NCBI GenBank assembly: GCA_965178125.1
Contig: OZ237777.1
Coordinates: 1-64,000, forward strand
DNA: 64,000 nucleotides
Direction of reading: 5' to 3'
DNA from: Bilabrum cf. latius
Lineage: Eukaryota; Bigyra: Bicosoecida; Bigyra; Bicosoecida
This document shows, piece after piece, positions 36,601 through 48,915 of the stretch (the first letter of the stretch is position 1; each line of letters begins with the position of its first letter). The notes below the pieces were generated by a model that worked only from the letters and a program-made list of their open reading frames with translations, had not been told where the DNA came from and ran no database searches. The translations under genes and the position numbers were made by a program.

Positions 36601-39600
36601 ACCGATGGGCATCGTCGCCGATGCTCGGAGTCCGCGCAGCACCTACCGATGGGCATCGCGGCGGACGCTCGGAGTCCGTGCAGCACGTACCGATGGGCAT
36701 CGTTGCCGACGCTCGGAGTCCGCGCAGCACCTACGGATGGGCATCGTTGCCGACGCTCGGAGTCCGCGCAGCACGTACCGATGGGCATCGTTGCCGACGC
36801 TCGGACTCCGCGCAGCACCTACCGATGGGCATTGTTAGCATCTACCGATTGGCATCGATGCCGACGCTCGGAGTCCGCGCAGCACCTACCGATGGCCATC
36901 GTTGCAGACACTCGGAGTCCGCGCAGCACATACCGATGGGCATCGTTGCAGACACTCGGAGTCCGCGCAGCACATACCGATGGGCATCGTCGCCGACGCT
37001 CGGAGTCCGTGCAGCACCTACCGATGGGCATCGCGGCGGACGCTCGGAGTCCGTGCAGCACGTACCGATGGGCATCGTTGCCGACGCTCGGAGTCCGCAC
37101 AGCACGTACCGATGGGCATCGTTGCCGACGCTCGGAGTCCGCGCAGCACCTACCGATGGGCATCGTTGCAGACACTCGGAGTCCGCGCAGCACATACCGA
37201 TGGGCATCGTCGCCGACGCTCGGAGTCCGCGCAGCACCTACCGATGGGCATCGCGGCGGACGCTCGGAGTCCGTGCAGCACGTACCGATGGGCATGGTTG
37301 CCGACGCTCGGAGTCCGCGCAGCACCTACCGATGGGCATCGTTGCCGACGCTCGGAGTCCGCGCAGCACGTACCGATGGGCATCGTTGCCGACGCTCGGA
37401 GTCCGCGCAGCACCTACCGATGGGCATCGTTAGCACGAGCGATGGGCATCGTTGCCGACGCTCGGAGTCCGTGCAGCACCTACCGATGGGCATCGTTAGC
37501 ACGAGCGATGGGCATCGTTGTCGACGCTCGGAGTCCGCGCAGCACGTACCGATGGGCATCGTTAGCACGAGCGATGGGCATCGTTGTCGACGCTCGGAGT
37601 CCGCGCAGCACCTACCGATGGGCATCGTTGCCGACGCTCGGAGTCCGTGCAGCACCTACCGATGGGCATCGTTGCCGACGCTCGGAGTCCGCGCAGCACC
37701 TACCGATGGGCATCGTTAGCACGAGCGATGGGCATCGTTGTCGACGCTCGGAGTCCGCGCAGCACCTACCGATGGGCATCGTTAGCACGAGCGATGGGCA
37801 TCGTTGCCGACGCTCGGAGTCCGCGCAGCACCTACCGATGGGCATCGTTAGCACGACCGATGGGCATCGTTGCCGACGCTCGGAGTCCGCGCAGCACCTA
37901 CCGATGGGCATCGTTAGCACGAGCGATGGGCATCGTTGTCGACGCTCGGAGTCCGTGCAGCACCTACCGATGGGCATCGTTAGCACGAGCGATGGGCATC
38001 GTTGCCGACGCTCGGAGTCCGCGCAGCACCTACCGATGGGCATCGTTGCCGACGCTCGGAGTCCGCGCAGCACCTACCGATGGGCATCGTTAGCACGAGC
38101 GATGGGCATCGTTGCCGACGCTCGGAGTCCGCGCAGCACCTACCGATGGGCATCGTTGCCGACGCTCGGAGTCCGCGCAGCACCTACCGATGGGCATCGT
38201 TAGCACGAGCGATGGGCATCGTTGCCGACGCTCGGAGTCCGCGCAGCACCTACCGATGGGCATCGTTGCCGACGCTCGGAGTCCGCGCAGCACCTACCGA
38301 TGGGCATCGTTAGCACGAGCGATGGGCATCGTTGCCGACGCTCGGAGTCCGCGCAGCACCTACCGATGGGCATCGTTGTCGACGCTCGGAGTCCGCGCAG
38401 TACATACCGATGGGCATCGTCGCCGACGCTCGGAGTCCGCGCAGCACCTACCGATGGGCATCGCGGCGGACGCTCGGAGTCCGTGCAGCGCCTACCGATG
38501 GGCATCGTTAGCACGAGCGATGGGCATCGTTGTCGACGCTCGGAGTCCGTGCAGCACCTACCGATGGGCATCGTTAGCACGAGCGATGGGTATCGTTGTC
38601 GACGCTCGGAGTCCGCGCAGCACCTACCGATGGGCATCGATAGCACGAGCGATGGGCATCGTTGTCGACGCTCGGAGTCCGCGCAGCACCTACCGATGGG
38701 CATCGTTGCCGACGCTCGGAGTCCGTGCAGCACGTACCGATGGGCATCGTTGCCAACGCTCGGAGTCCGCGCAGCACCTACCGATGGGCATCGTTGCCGA
38801 CGCTCGGAGTCCGTGCAGCACCTACCGATGGGCATCGTTAGCACGAGCGATGGGCATCGTTGTCGACGCTCGGAGTCCGCGCAGCACCTACCGATGGGCA
38901 TCGTTAGCACGAGCGATGGGCATCGTTGTCGACGCTCGGAGTCCGCGCAGCACCTACCGATGGGCATCGTTGCCGACGCTCGGAATCCGTGCAGCACCTA
39001 CCGATGGGCATCGTTAGCACGAGCGATGGGCATCGTTGTCGACGCTCGGAGTCCGCGCAGCACCTACCGATGGGCATCGTTAGCACCTACCGATGGGCAT
39101 CGTTGCCGACGCTCGGAGTCCGTGCAGCACCTACCGATGGGCATCGTTGTCGACGCTCGGAGTCCGCGCAGCACCTACCGATGGGCATCGTTAGCACCTA
39201 CCGATGGGCATCGTTGCCGACGCTCGGAGTCCGTGCAGCACCTACCGATGGGCATCGTTAGCACCTACCGATGGGCATCGCGGCGGACGCTCGGAGTCCG
39301 TGCAGCACCTACCGATGGGCATCGTTGCCGACGCTCGGAGTCCGCGCAGCACCTTCCGATGGGCATCGTTAGCATCTACCGATGGGCATCGCGGCGGACG
39401 CTCGGAGTCCGTGCAGCACCTACCGATGGGCATCGTTAGCACGAGCGATGGGCATCGTTGTCGACGCTCGGAGTCCGTGCAGCACCTACCGATGGGCATC
39501 GTTAGCACGACCGATGGGCATCGTTGCCGACGCTCGGAGTCCGCGCAGCACCTACCGATGGGCATCGTTAGCACCTACCGATGGGCATCGTCGCCGACGC

Positions 39601-42254
39601 TCGGAGTCCGCGCAGCACCTACCGATGGGCATCGTTGCCGACGCTCGGAGTCCGTGCAGCACCTACCGATGGGCATCGTTAGCACGAGCGATGGGCTTCG
39701 ATGTCAACGCTCGGAGTCCGCGCAGCACCTACCGATGGGCATCGTTAGCACGAGCGATGGGCATCGTTGTCGACGCTCGGAGTCCGTGCAGCACCTACCG
39801 ATGGGCATCGTTAGCACGACCGATGGGCATCGTTGCCGACGTTCGGAGTCCGTGCAGCACCTACCGATGGGCATCGTTAGCACGAGCGATGGGCATCGTT
39901 GTCGACGCTCGGAGTCCGCGCAGCACCTACCGATGGGCATCGTTAGCACGAGCGATGGGCATCGATGTCAACGCTCGGACCGCCGCGCAGCACCTACCGA
40001 TGGGCATCGATGTCGACGTTCGGAGTCCGTGCAGCACCTACCGATGGGCATCGTTAGCACGAGCGATGGGCATCGTTGTCGACGCTCGGAGTCCGCGCAG
40101 CACCTACCGATGGGCATCGTTAGCACGAGCGATGGGCATCGTTGTCGACGCTCGGAGTCCGTGCAGCACCTACCGATGGGCATCGTTAGCACGAGCGATG
40201 GGCATCGTTGTCGACGCTCGGAGTCCGCGCAGCACCTACCGATGGGCATCGTTAGCACGACCGATGGGCATCGTTGCCGACGTTCGGAGTCCGTGCAGCA
40301 CCTACCGATGGGCATCGTTAGCACGAGCGATGGGCATCGTTGTCGACGCTCGGAGTCCGCGCAGCACCTACCGATGGGCATCGTTAGCACGAGCGATGGG
40401 CATCGATGTCAACGCTCGGACCGCCGCGCAGCACCTACCGATGGGCATCGATGTCGACGTTCGGAGTCCGTGCAGCACCTACCGATGGGCATCGTTAGCA
40501 CGAGCGATGGGCATCGTTGTCGACGCTCGGAGTCCGCGCAGCACCTACCGATGGGCATCGTTAGCACGAGCGATGGGCATCGTTGTCGACGCTCGGAGTC
40601 CGTGCAGCACCTACCGATGGGCATCGTTAGCACGAGCGATGGGCATCGTTGTCGACGCTCGGAGTCCGCGCAGCACCTACCGATGGGCATCGTTAGCACC
40701 TACCGATGGGCATCGTCGCCGACGCTCGGAGTCCGTGCAGCACCTACCGATGGGCATCGTTGCCGACGCTCGGAGTCCGTGCAGCACCTACCGATGGGCA
40801 TCGTTAGCACGAGCGATGGGCATCGATGTCAACGCTCGGAGTCCGCGCAGCACCTACCGATGGGCATCGATGTCGACGTTCGGAGTCCGTGCAGCACCTA
40901 CCGATGGGCATCGTTAGCACGAGCGATGGGCATCGTTGTCGACGCTCGGAGTCCGCGCAGCACCTACCGATGGGCATCGTTAGCACCTACCGATGGGCAT
41001 CGTTGCCGACGCTCGGAGTCCGCGCAGCACCTACCGATGGGCATCGTTAGCACCTACCGATGGGCATCGTCGCCGACGCTCGGAGTCCGCGCAGCACCTA
41101 CCGATGGGCATCGTTGCCGACGCTCGGAGTCCGTGCAGCACCTACCGATGGGCATCGTTAGCACGAGCGATGGGCATCGATGTCAACGCTCGGAGTCCGC
41201 GCAGCACCTACCGATGGGCATCGATGTCGACGTTCGGAGTCCGTGCAGCACGTACCGATGGGCATCGTTGTCGACGCTCGGAGTCCGCGCAGCACGTACC
41301 GATGGGCATCGTTGTCGACGCTCGGAGTCCGCGCAGCACCTACCGATGGGCATTGTTAGCATCTACCGATTGGCATCGATGCCGACGCTCGGAGTCCGCG
41401 CAGCACCTACCGATGGGCATCGTTGTCGACGCTCGGAGTCCGTGCAGCACCTACCGATGGGCATCGTTGCCGACGCTCGGAGTCCGCGCAGCACCTACCG
41501 ATGGGCATCGTTAGCACGAGCGATGGGCATCGTTGTCGACGCTCGGAGTCCGTGCAGCACCTACCGATGGGCATCGTTAGCACCTACTGATGGGCATCGA
41601 TGTCAACGCTCGGAGTCCGTGCAGCACCTACCGATGGGCATCGTTGCCGACGCTCGGAGTCCGCGCAGCACCTACCGATGGGCATCGTTGCCGACGCTCG
41701 GAGTCCGCGCAGCACCTACCGATGGGCATTGTTAGCACCTACCGATTGGCATCGATGCCGACGCTCGGAGTCCGCGCAGCACCTACCGATGGGCATTGTT
41801 GCTGACGCTCGGAGTCCGTGCAGCACCTACCGATGGGCATCGTTAGCACGTACCGATGGGCATCGTTGTCGACGCTCGGAGTCCGCACAGCACCTACGGA
41901 TGGGCATCGTTGCCGACGCTCGGAGTCCGCGCAGCACCTACGGATGGGCATCGTTGCCGACGCTCGGAGTCCGCGCAGCACCTACCGATGGGCATCGTTG
42001 TCGACGCTCGGAGTCCGCGCAGCACCTACCGATGGGCATCGTTGCCGACGCTCGGAATCCGTGCAGCACCTACCGATGGGCATCGTTGCCGACGCTCGGA
42101 GTCCGCGCAGCACGTACCGATGGGCATCGTTGTCGACGCTCGGAGTCCGCGCAGCACGTACCGATGGGCATCGTTGCCGACGCTCGGAGTCCGCGCAGCA
42201 CCTACCGATGGGCATTGTTAGCACCTACCAATTGGCATCGATGCCGACGCTCGG
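21687..42254. repeat. 20.5-kb satellite, 44-bp unit with 22-bp half-unit insertions
   Basis: The 44-bp unit is GCCGACGCTCGGAGTCCGCG, CAGCACCTACCGATGGGCAT, CGTT. It carries two dyad motifs: CGGA-G-TCCG and CGATG-GG-CATCG. From about 25,995 an extra 22-bp segment (AGCACGAGCGATGGGCATCG plus TT, or the GAGCATGG variant) appears between units. Longer 66-bp and mixed higher-order patterns then become common and are nearly regular around 37.4-41 kb. Other variants are ATGTCAACG, GCAGACACTCGG, GCGGCGGACG and TCTATGCC. Plus frames stay open for up to 1,185 codons only because the unit lacks stops; no periodic codon signal argues for translation. Confidence 0.97.
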
Positions 42255-43045
42255 GATGCCCCGAGCGCGGTTAACCAGACGCGTGGCGGGGACGACGAAG
42301 GGGCACGGACAGGCCCGTGCAAGCCAGTAGGGCTCGGGAGCGTGGAGGCCCATGGGGAGGGAGGGGCAGCGGAGGCAGCCGAGTGGGGCCAGACCACAAG
42401 GCAGCAGGATTTCTGGCGAAGGCTGAGACGTACGGGTGCGTAGGGAGACAGCAGATCAGAAAGCGTACAGGCAACGAGCCCGCGGTGTCTGCACACAAGT
42501 AGCACACAAGGCCTTCACACAACGTGACACTCTACCAGTATCAACTATGTTTAAGTGGCTCTGTATCTATTTAAGGATGGAATAGGGCCATTTGTGGTGT
42601 TTGATGGGTGAACCATAATTTAGCATTGATATTATACAAGTCTGAAGGTTTAACACTGTACGATCTAGGATTGTGAAAGCCAGAATTGAAGTTTCCAAAT
42701 AGGTGTATCAAGACTTGCGTACGGACCTTTAATTGCGCAAACTAACTAAATTATTAATAGATTATTCATTATATGTGCCTAAATTTGTCATTTTGACAAA
42801 AATTAGCCCCTCGGATATGAATCTAGGAATCTGGGCTAGGGCCCGGCATGGGCCGGCACACGCGAACCTCGGCGATGGTCCTACCAAATGTGCTACTGAT
42901 CCGAGACGTCAGCCTTGATATTGCCCGGTGTGTACCGCGTAATGCACACCGGCACGTCGGTTCAGTCGCTGAGAAAGTCAGCCACCCTCACGTCCACCTC
43001 GAGCCCGCTGGCCTGTCCAGTGCGGGCACCTGGTTCTCAAGGCTC
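42255..43045. other. Spacer after the satellite; no supported gene
   Basis: Sequence from the end of the satellite to the first minus-strand gene. The first part is G/C-rich; 42.5-42.8 kb is A/T-rich. Short ORFs on both strands have no coding character. Confidence 0.4.
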
Positions 43046-43690
43046 TCACCGCTTCCCGTGCTAAAAAGCATTCCCAATTCGCCCTGCACCTAGGTGTGCC
43101 TGTTGCCGTGAGCCACGGCCTTCTTCCACAGAGTACCCGTGGTACTCACCCATGTCGCGCCTCAGGTAGATGGCTGCCCTGCCTCCGTCGGGGATGGTGG
43201 ACTTGGGCCGTGCATGTCCAGCTCTTCCACCCCGCAGATCTCTGCAAGCTTGCACTACTGCCTATCCCGCACGTAGCCCCAGTCCAGATAGATGATACGC
43301 GACAGCGACTCGGTCATGCTTTGACATCCTCCTGTTCTCGATTGACCCCGTGAAGGCCCGGGGCATGGGATCGGCATCGCCCATCTACTTACGATTCTGG
43401 TACATGTCCTCCATCCACATCGCCGGCACTTTGCCATTGTATGTCTTCCAGAGAGCGGTTTGCAGGTCCCACAGCCAGTCGAGCTAGCTCAGCTTCACCC
43501 GTCGTGTAGGCCAACTCCTTGAGCGGGTGCATCGTCGACCACCACCGCCTCATGCAGCTGAAAGGGGCCTCCATCCTGCAGGTCCATCGGATAATAGTGA
43601 CCTGTAGCGCGGTGCCGTCAATGCCCCCCGGCCCAATATGGCATCGCCGGGCCCAGGCCTGCGTTCAGCAGCCGCATCGCGCCAACGACG
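43046..43690 (-). CDS. Hypothetical minus-strand gene with in-frame UAG codons, probably spliced
   Basis: A minus frame is open from 43549 to TGA (plus 43046-43048) with TAG at plus 43484, 43385, 43262 and 43061. It is clearly protein-like: LDWLWDLQTALWKTYNGKVP, AMWMEDMYQNRK, TAG, MGDADPMPRAFTGSIENRRM, then RVAVAYHLSGLGLRAG, TAG, AVVQACRDLRGGR. Upstream the coding character moves to another frame (GIDGTALQVTIIRW, MRRWWSTMHPLKELAY), ending near 43484. This suggests an intron or a frameshift there; the TAG at 43484 may be part of a splice acceptor. It lies 40 bp downstream of the next gene on the same strand. I do not recognise the family. Confidence 0.5.
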
Positions 43691-43729
43691 ATGGATCCAC
43701 GAGCCGAGCTGGCCCGGTCAGCACGTTGC

Positions 43730-44848
43730 TCAGAGCTCCTGCTCTCTTGCTGGATTCCGCACTACCGTTGCTGGCCGCTGGGGCGACTGCCCGGACGGGC
43801 TCTGCGGCCCTACCGGCTTGTCTGCCAGAGACTCGGGGCTGCTGCTGCCGCTGTCGGTGCCACTGCTGGTGCTGGTGCTGGTGTCGGGCCCGGACCCTGC
43901 CTCGGCGCTGGCAGCACGTCTCGGTGATGAAGGCAGGCATTTCCGAATGCTCGCGACAAAGACATCTTCCCATTCCTCCTGCTGGTTCCCAGCAAACAGA
44001 AACTGGAAGCAATGCAACAGTGCGCGCATGTCCGGCGTCCATGCAGTGTCCTGCGAGGCCAGCTCTGGAACCAACAGCATCAACAGCCGGCTTGCGCTGC
44101 CCATCCTGCCCTCGAAAGCGACAGGGTCATCATCTATCACATCATCTGCCTTGCGATACTCCTTGAGGAGACGTACTAGTATCATGTCCGGATGACACCT
44201 TTTCAGAACCGGTAAGGCGGCATGCACCACCGCAGTAAGCCTCGTCTTCAAGCTCGGTCCCGGCGATCTGGGAGACTCGCTGCCTGCACCCCCGACCCGG
44301 GGGTACTTGGCGACTTGTTCAACAGCCTAGTCCTCATTGCTGGTCTGTTCGGAGCGACTACGTTTCTGTCCGGGTACATATTGAGTCCCATCGCTAGCAG
44401 CACCATGGACGCGGGGTTCCTGTCGTTCCAATCCCCTCGCTGGGACTCGCCGGCCATCGATATGATCGTGTGCACTCTTTTTCAGATTCGACCATTCGAA
44501 TATTCCGTACTTTCTACCGCATACTTGGCAGCTGATTGCCCTGTCTTCAATCATGCGCACTCGGCAGGCGGGCTCTTTGGCGTGGCCAAAGCAACTACGT
44601 AGTTGGGATCCTATGTGCTCCTTGTCAATCTCCATGACTAACCTATCGAGCTGACGCGACACATAGGCGTCATAGAGGGTTCTTAGGCGGCCATTCACCT
44701 TCTCGCCGGTAATCATTTCGTACTGGCGAACCGCATTCGCAGATGATTTTGGCAGTAGCCGTAGGTTTGATTTGTTCTAAACCAGCTGCTTAACCTCATT
44801 TAAAGAAGCATCTATTTGAGCGGCCGTTAGGGGCCAGACGCGAGGCAT
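43730..44848 (-). CDS. 372-residue hypothetical protein, two in-frame UAG codons
   Basis: ATG (plus 44846-44848) to TGA (plus 43730-43732), with TAG at plus 44777 and 44327 and no TAA or TGA. The N-terminus reads MPRVWPLTAAQIDASLNEVK, QLV, TAG, NKSNLRLLPK. A charged helical region follows (YDAYVSRQLDRLVMEIDKEH), then a Cys/His cluster (SCFGHAKEPAC, then ISCQVCGRKYGIFEW) that could bind zinc. A polar linker contains the second TAG (SEQTSNED, TAG, AVEQVAKY). A helical domain comes next (AALPVLKRCHPDMILVRLLK), and the tail is Ser/Pro-rich. Composition is consistent on both sides of each TAG. No family is recognised, and the zinc-binding idea is inference. Confidence 0.65.
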
Positions 44849-45039
44849 TGGGAGCTACGAAAGCTGTCCCGCCCTTGCCTGCCATTTGCCTACGGAACCT
44901 ACTAGAAGTGAATGCGCGGCGCACTCCTACTCCGGGTGAGGCCCTGCCCATCACGGAGTGGCCGACCTGGAGCTTGGCAAGTAGGCGGGGGGCAACAACA
45001 TTGACGAAACACTAGCATCCGCTTGCGCTGCGTCGGACT

Positions 45040-45996
45040 GCTGAATCGGGAGCCAGGGACCGTGGCGGGTGGAGACCGGACTCGGTGTTCACTGAACAGT
45101 ACCCATCCTTCAATCAGCAAAGTGCAAAGGTGGTGCCGCCGGCGGAGTGCGAAGCGCATCCCGGTCTGCAATGATCGGACCGCTGCTGCTCGTGCCCTGT
45201 ACGGATTCTGTGACAGGCAAGGACACCCAGGACCGCATCAGCGTACCTCACCCCCCCCCCCGCTCGTGCACCTGTACGGTAGAACCAGTTTAAAGATACA
45301 TTGATTCGGCTGAGGCAAGTGTGTCCCCGTGGCCGAGCCAAAATTTTGGCTCATTCACGAGGTTCCGCTGCGGCCGGGGACGTCAGCGGCCGATTGCCGA
45401 TTGGCCACCGTCCCACCTTATCCGCATATCCAAATTCAATTCGAAAGGTCCAAATGCCACTGCAAGACCACAACAGGCACAGAACCGCCGGTGCCAGGCC
45501 GTTCCAGTTGCCGGAGCGGTTGGTTTGAGGCGTACCTCACCACTACCCACGCCCGTGCAGAAGTCCCGTGCAGAAGTCCCGTGCACGTGCACGGGGCCCC
45601 GCCCACGTGGTCTGACGCCCTAGGGGCCGTGTGCCTTGCTCCATGCATTCCCACCTTGGCCCCATTCTCTTCCAGCTTGGACGCGCCGGAACTGGCCCCG
45701 CTTCCATCCATCCATCCATCTGCCCGTCCGCCCATCCATGCATCCGGTTGCTGGGCCTCTGCGCGCTGCTGCCCGTCGTGCACCTAAAGCACCTGTACGG
45801 CTTTCGATCCATTTGACAGGCAGGGCGAGGCCCGTGCCGGCTTGCATCAGCGTACCTCACCACCACCCACGCCCGTGCAGAAGTCCCGTGCAGAAGTCCC
45901 GTGCACGTGCACGGGGCCCCGCCCACGTGGTCTGACGCCCTAGGGGCCGTGTGCCTTGCTCCATTGAACCTAGACTACAGATCAGATTTGTTCCTT
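45040..45996 (+). repeat. Mosaic dispersed repeat, first copy of family
   Basis: Contains blocks found again at 52.37-53.1, 54.3-55.0, 56.2-57.6 kb and, inverted, at 62.4-64.0 kb. Landmarks are CAGTTTAAAGATACATTGAT, GTCCCGTGCACGTGCACGGG and CGTGTGCCTTGCTCCATGCA. The ACGTGCAC tracts and tandem CCGTGCAGAAGT repeats are typical of every copy. ORFs here are not conserved in frame across copies except a short MQLRQNQFKDTLIRLRQ-type reading. Confidence 0.7.
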
Positions 45997-47184
45997 CAAC
46001 CACACCCATTGGCTCATCTTCACGGCTGCTGCAAACCCCACTGGTTGGCAGTTACCACGACTGGTTCTTCACCGGTCCACCTGAATGCGGTATTCATCTG
46101 ACACTACGAATGTACACACCACTTCCTGTCCTCCCGCCTCGTCTTCCGTCTCACCTCTGCTCCCCATTGCTTCAATCCTGATGTCCGAGTACATATAACA
46201 GCATTCCAACCTTGGCCCCATTCTCTTCCAGCTTGGACGCGCCGGAACTGGCCCCGCTTCCATCCATCCATCCATCTGCCCGTCCGCCCATCCATGCATC
46301 CGGTTGCTGGGCCTCTGCGCGCTGCTGCCCGTCGTGCACCTAAAGCACCTGTACGGCTTTCGATCCATTTGACAGGCAGGGCGAGGCCCGTGCCGGCTTG
46401 CATCAGCGTACCTCACCACCACCCACGCCCGTGCAGAAGTCCCGTGCACGTGCACGTGGCAACGCCCGTGCACCCACCTACAGGAAGACACCCGGATGCG
46501 GCGAACCCAATTTTTGGAGCGTGGCGAGCTGGGCCCGCTGGGCTGCATCTGGCATGAACAGCCTATGCACGATCGGGCAGCACTTGGCGCTATTCCCCCA
46601 CAGCCCTATCATGAGGTTCCGCATCGCCAGACAGCACAGTCACCGTGCCCGTCACAGCCTTGACAGACACGCCCGACAGAATGCGGCCAGATGCAGCCGA
46701 CACCGCCGCGCCCGAGCCCACAGTCACCACGCCAGGCACCGCGCTCGTCGACGCGCCTAGCCCTCCACGTCTGAATTCGCTGCCCGCATATCCAAACAGA
46801 ATACCAACAGCGCCATTACACGCACCGTGTATTGGATAGTCGAATTCGGCAGCCTGCTGTTCCCTTGCACTAGCGACCCACCCGGCAAGCGAGCCCAACC
46901 CTGGATCCCTTGAGCAGCGGATTCATCCCCAAGAGCCGCCCGAGCGGTGCCAGAGCTCAACAGCTGGTTCCGGGCCAGCTGCCCTTTTCAGCTTGTTTCG
47001 GGTTCTGAATACATCATTCAAATGCGACATGCTTTCTTTGGTTGTGCCGCGTAGCTGCAGAACGAGCGACGAAGGAGCCCTGGTCTCACATGCAGAGGCT
47101 GCCGCATATGCCACCAAGCTCTAGATGAACTCGTGCAAGCGCCAATGCCACAATAACATATGTCCAGCTAGTAATACCGACGTG
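45997..47184. repeat. Left flank of gap, identical to the right flank (1,188 bp)
   Basis: From CAACCACACCCATTGGCTCA to GTAATACCGACGTG this sequence matches 47385-48572 at a constant offset of 1,388 (1,188 bp plus the 200-N gap). All ORFs in the two segments correspond residue for residue. It includes a second, gap-truncated copy of the 3' part of the minus-strand gene annotated at 48311. Confidence 0.92.
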
Positions 47185-47384
47185 NNNNNNNNNNNNNNNN
47201 NNNNNNNNNNNNNNNNNNNNNNNNNNNNNNNNNNNNNNNNNNNNNNNNNNNNNNNNNNNNNNNNNNNNNNNNNNNNNNNNNNNNNNNNNNNNNNNNNNNN
47301 NNNNNNNNNNNNNNNNNNNNNNNNNNNNNNNNNNNNNNNNNNNNNNNNNNNNNNNNNNNNNNNNNNNNNNNNNNNNNNNNNNNN
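47185..47384. other. Assembly gap, 200 N
   Basis: Exactly 200 undetermined bases, a typical arbitrary scaffold gap size. Both sides carry the same 1,188-bp sequence. Confidence 0.99.
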
Positions 47385-48572
47385 CAACCACACCCATTGG
47401 CTCATCTTCACGGCTGCTGCAAACCCCACTGGTTGGCAGTTACCACGACTGGTTCTTCACCGGTCCACCTGAATGCGGTATTCATCTGACACTACGAATG
47501 TACACACCACTTCCTGTCCTCCCGCCTCGTCTTCCGTCTCACCTCTGCTCCCCATTGCTTCAATCCTGATGTCCGAGTACATATAACAGCATTCCAACCT
47601 TGGCCCCATTCTCTTCCAGCTTGGACGCGCCGGAACTGGCCCCGCTTCCATCCATCCATCCATCTGCCCGTCCGCCCATCCATGCATCCGGTTGCTGGGC
47701 CTCTGCGCGCTGCTGCCCGTCGTGCACCTAAAGCACCTGTACGGCTTTCGATCCATTTGACAGGCAGGGCGAGGCCCGTGCCGGCTTGCATCAGCGTACC
47801 TCACCACCACCCACGCCCGTGCAGAAGTCCCGTGCACGTGCACGTGGCAACGCCCGTGCACCCACCTACAGGAAGACACCCGGATGCGGCGAACCCAATT
47901 TTTGGAGCGTGGCGAGCTGGGCCCGCTGGGCTGCATCTGGCATGAACAGCCTATGCACGATCGGGCAGCACTTGGCGCTATTCCCCCACAGCCCTATCAT
48001 GAGGTTCCGCATCGCCAGACAGCACAGTCACCGTGCCCGTCACAGCCTTGACAGACACGCCCGACAGAATGCGGCCAGATGCAGCCGACACCGCCGCGCC
48101 CGAGCCCACAGTCACCACGCCAGGCACCGCGCTCGTCGACGCGCCTAGCCCTCCACGTCTGAATTCGCTGCCCGCATATCCAAACAGAATACCAACAGCG
48201 CCATTACACGCACCGTGTATTGGATAGTCGAATTCGGCAGCCTGCTGTTCCCTTGCACTAGCGACCCACCCGGCAAGCGAGCCCAACCCTGGATCCCTTG
48301 AGCAGCGGATTCATCCCCAAGAGCCGCCCGAGCGGTGCCAGAGCTCAACAGCTGGTTCCGGGCCAGCTGCCCTTTTCAGCTTGTTTCGGGTTCTGAATAC
48401 ATCATTCAAATGCGACATGCTTTCTTTGGTTGTGCCGCGTAGCTGCAGAACGAGCGACGAAGGAGCCCTGGTCTCACATGCAGAGGCTGCCGCATATGCC
48501 ACCAAGCTCTAGATGAACTCGTGCAAGCGCCAATGCCACAATAACATATGTCCAGCTAGTAATACCGACGTG
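47385..48572. repeat. Right flank of gap, duplicate of 45997-47184
   Basis: Second copy of the 1,188-bp segment. Unlike the left copy it continues uninterrupted into flanking sequence at 48573 (CAGGGCACAAAGG), so the minus-strand gene here is complete at its coding 3' end and continues upstream. Confidence 0.92.
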
Positions 48573-48838
48573 CAGGGCACAAAGGCATGCAGAGATAGGC
48601 CTCTTGCCCTCACGTTCGATAGTGCAGCGGCCGCCAGAGACACTGCGCATCGAGCAGCCTCCATCTTGTTTAGCTGCAGCTGCGCGACTTCATCCTTCTT
48701 CAGCTTATCCTAGCTTTGCTATGTCCCTGAATCCAGTTTTTGAGGCTGGCTGGTTGAACCCAGGCAAGGTTGAAGGTTCAAGGAAGGTTCCACTGGCACT
48801 GCGGCGCCGCTGGCTCCGCAGTTAGTTCCGTAATATCA
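48311..48838 (-). CDS. Hypothetical Ala-rich, possibly membrane protein with UAG codons (5' end unresolved)
   Basis: The minus frame is open from 48835 to TGA (plus 48311-48313), with TAG at plus 48719, 48710 and 48509. It reads VPVEPSLNLQPCLGSTSQ, then PQKLDSGT, TAG, QS, TAG, DKLKKDEVAQLQLNKMEAAR, then a moderately hydrophobic stretch (SVLLAGHMLLWHWRLHEFI, TAG, SLVAYAAASA) and a basic tail (NDVFRTRNKLKRA). No ATG occurs in this frame, so an upstream exon is needed; ATG at plus 48893-48895 (MAVDNILPSS) is one candidate. It diverges from the DOT1-like gene. The middle TAGs could also be splice acceptors. A truncated duplicate lies at 46923-47184. Confidence 0.55.
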
Positions 48839-48915
48839 AACGGGCTCCCATCTAACAGATTAGCTGGAACTGGGCAGAATATTGTCCACCGCCATACGCT
48901 GCAATCACATCCTCT

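Noticed and set aside
21687-42254. CRISPR array
   Set aside because: There are no unique spacers between the repeats, units abut directly, there are no cas genes, and the context is eukaryotic.
21546-42274. Many plus and minus ORFs up to 1,185 codons in the 44-bp satellite
   Set aside because: Three plus frames and several minus frames are open equally, and substitutions show no frame preference. It is satellite DNA; a translated repeat protein is possible but unsupported.
43389-43690. hAT transposase fragment (RWWST motif)
   Set aside because: The single short motif resembles some hAT proteins, but the surrounding residues, spacing and downstream sequence do not, and no terminal inverted repeats were found.
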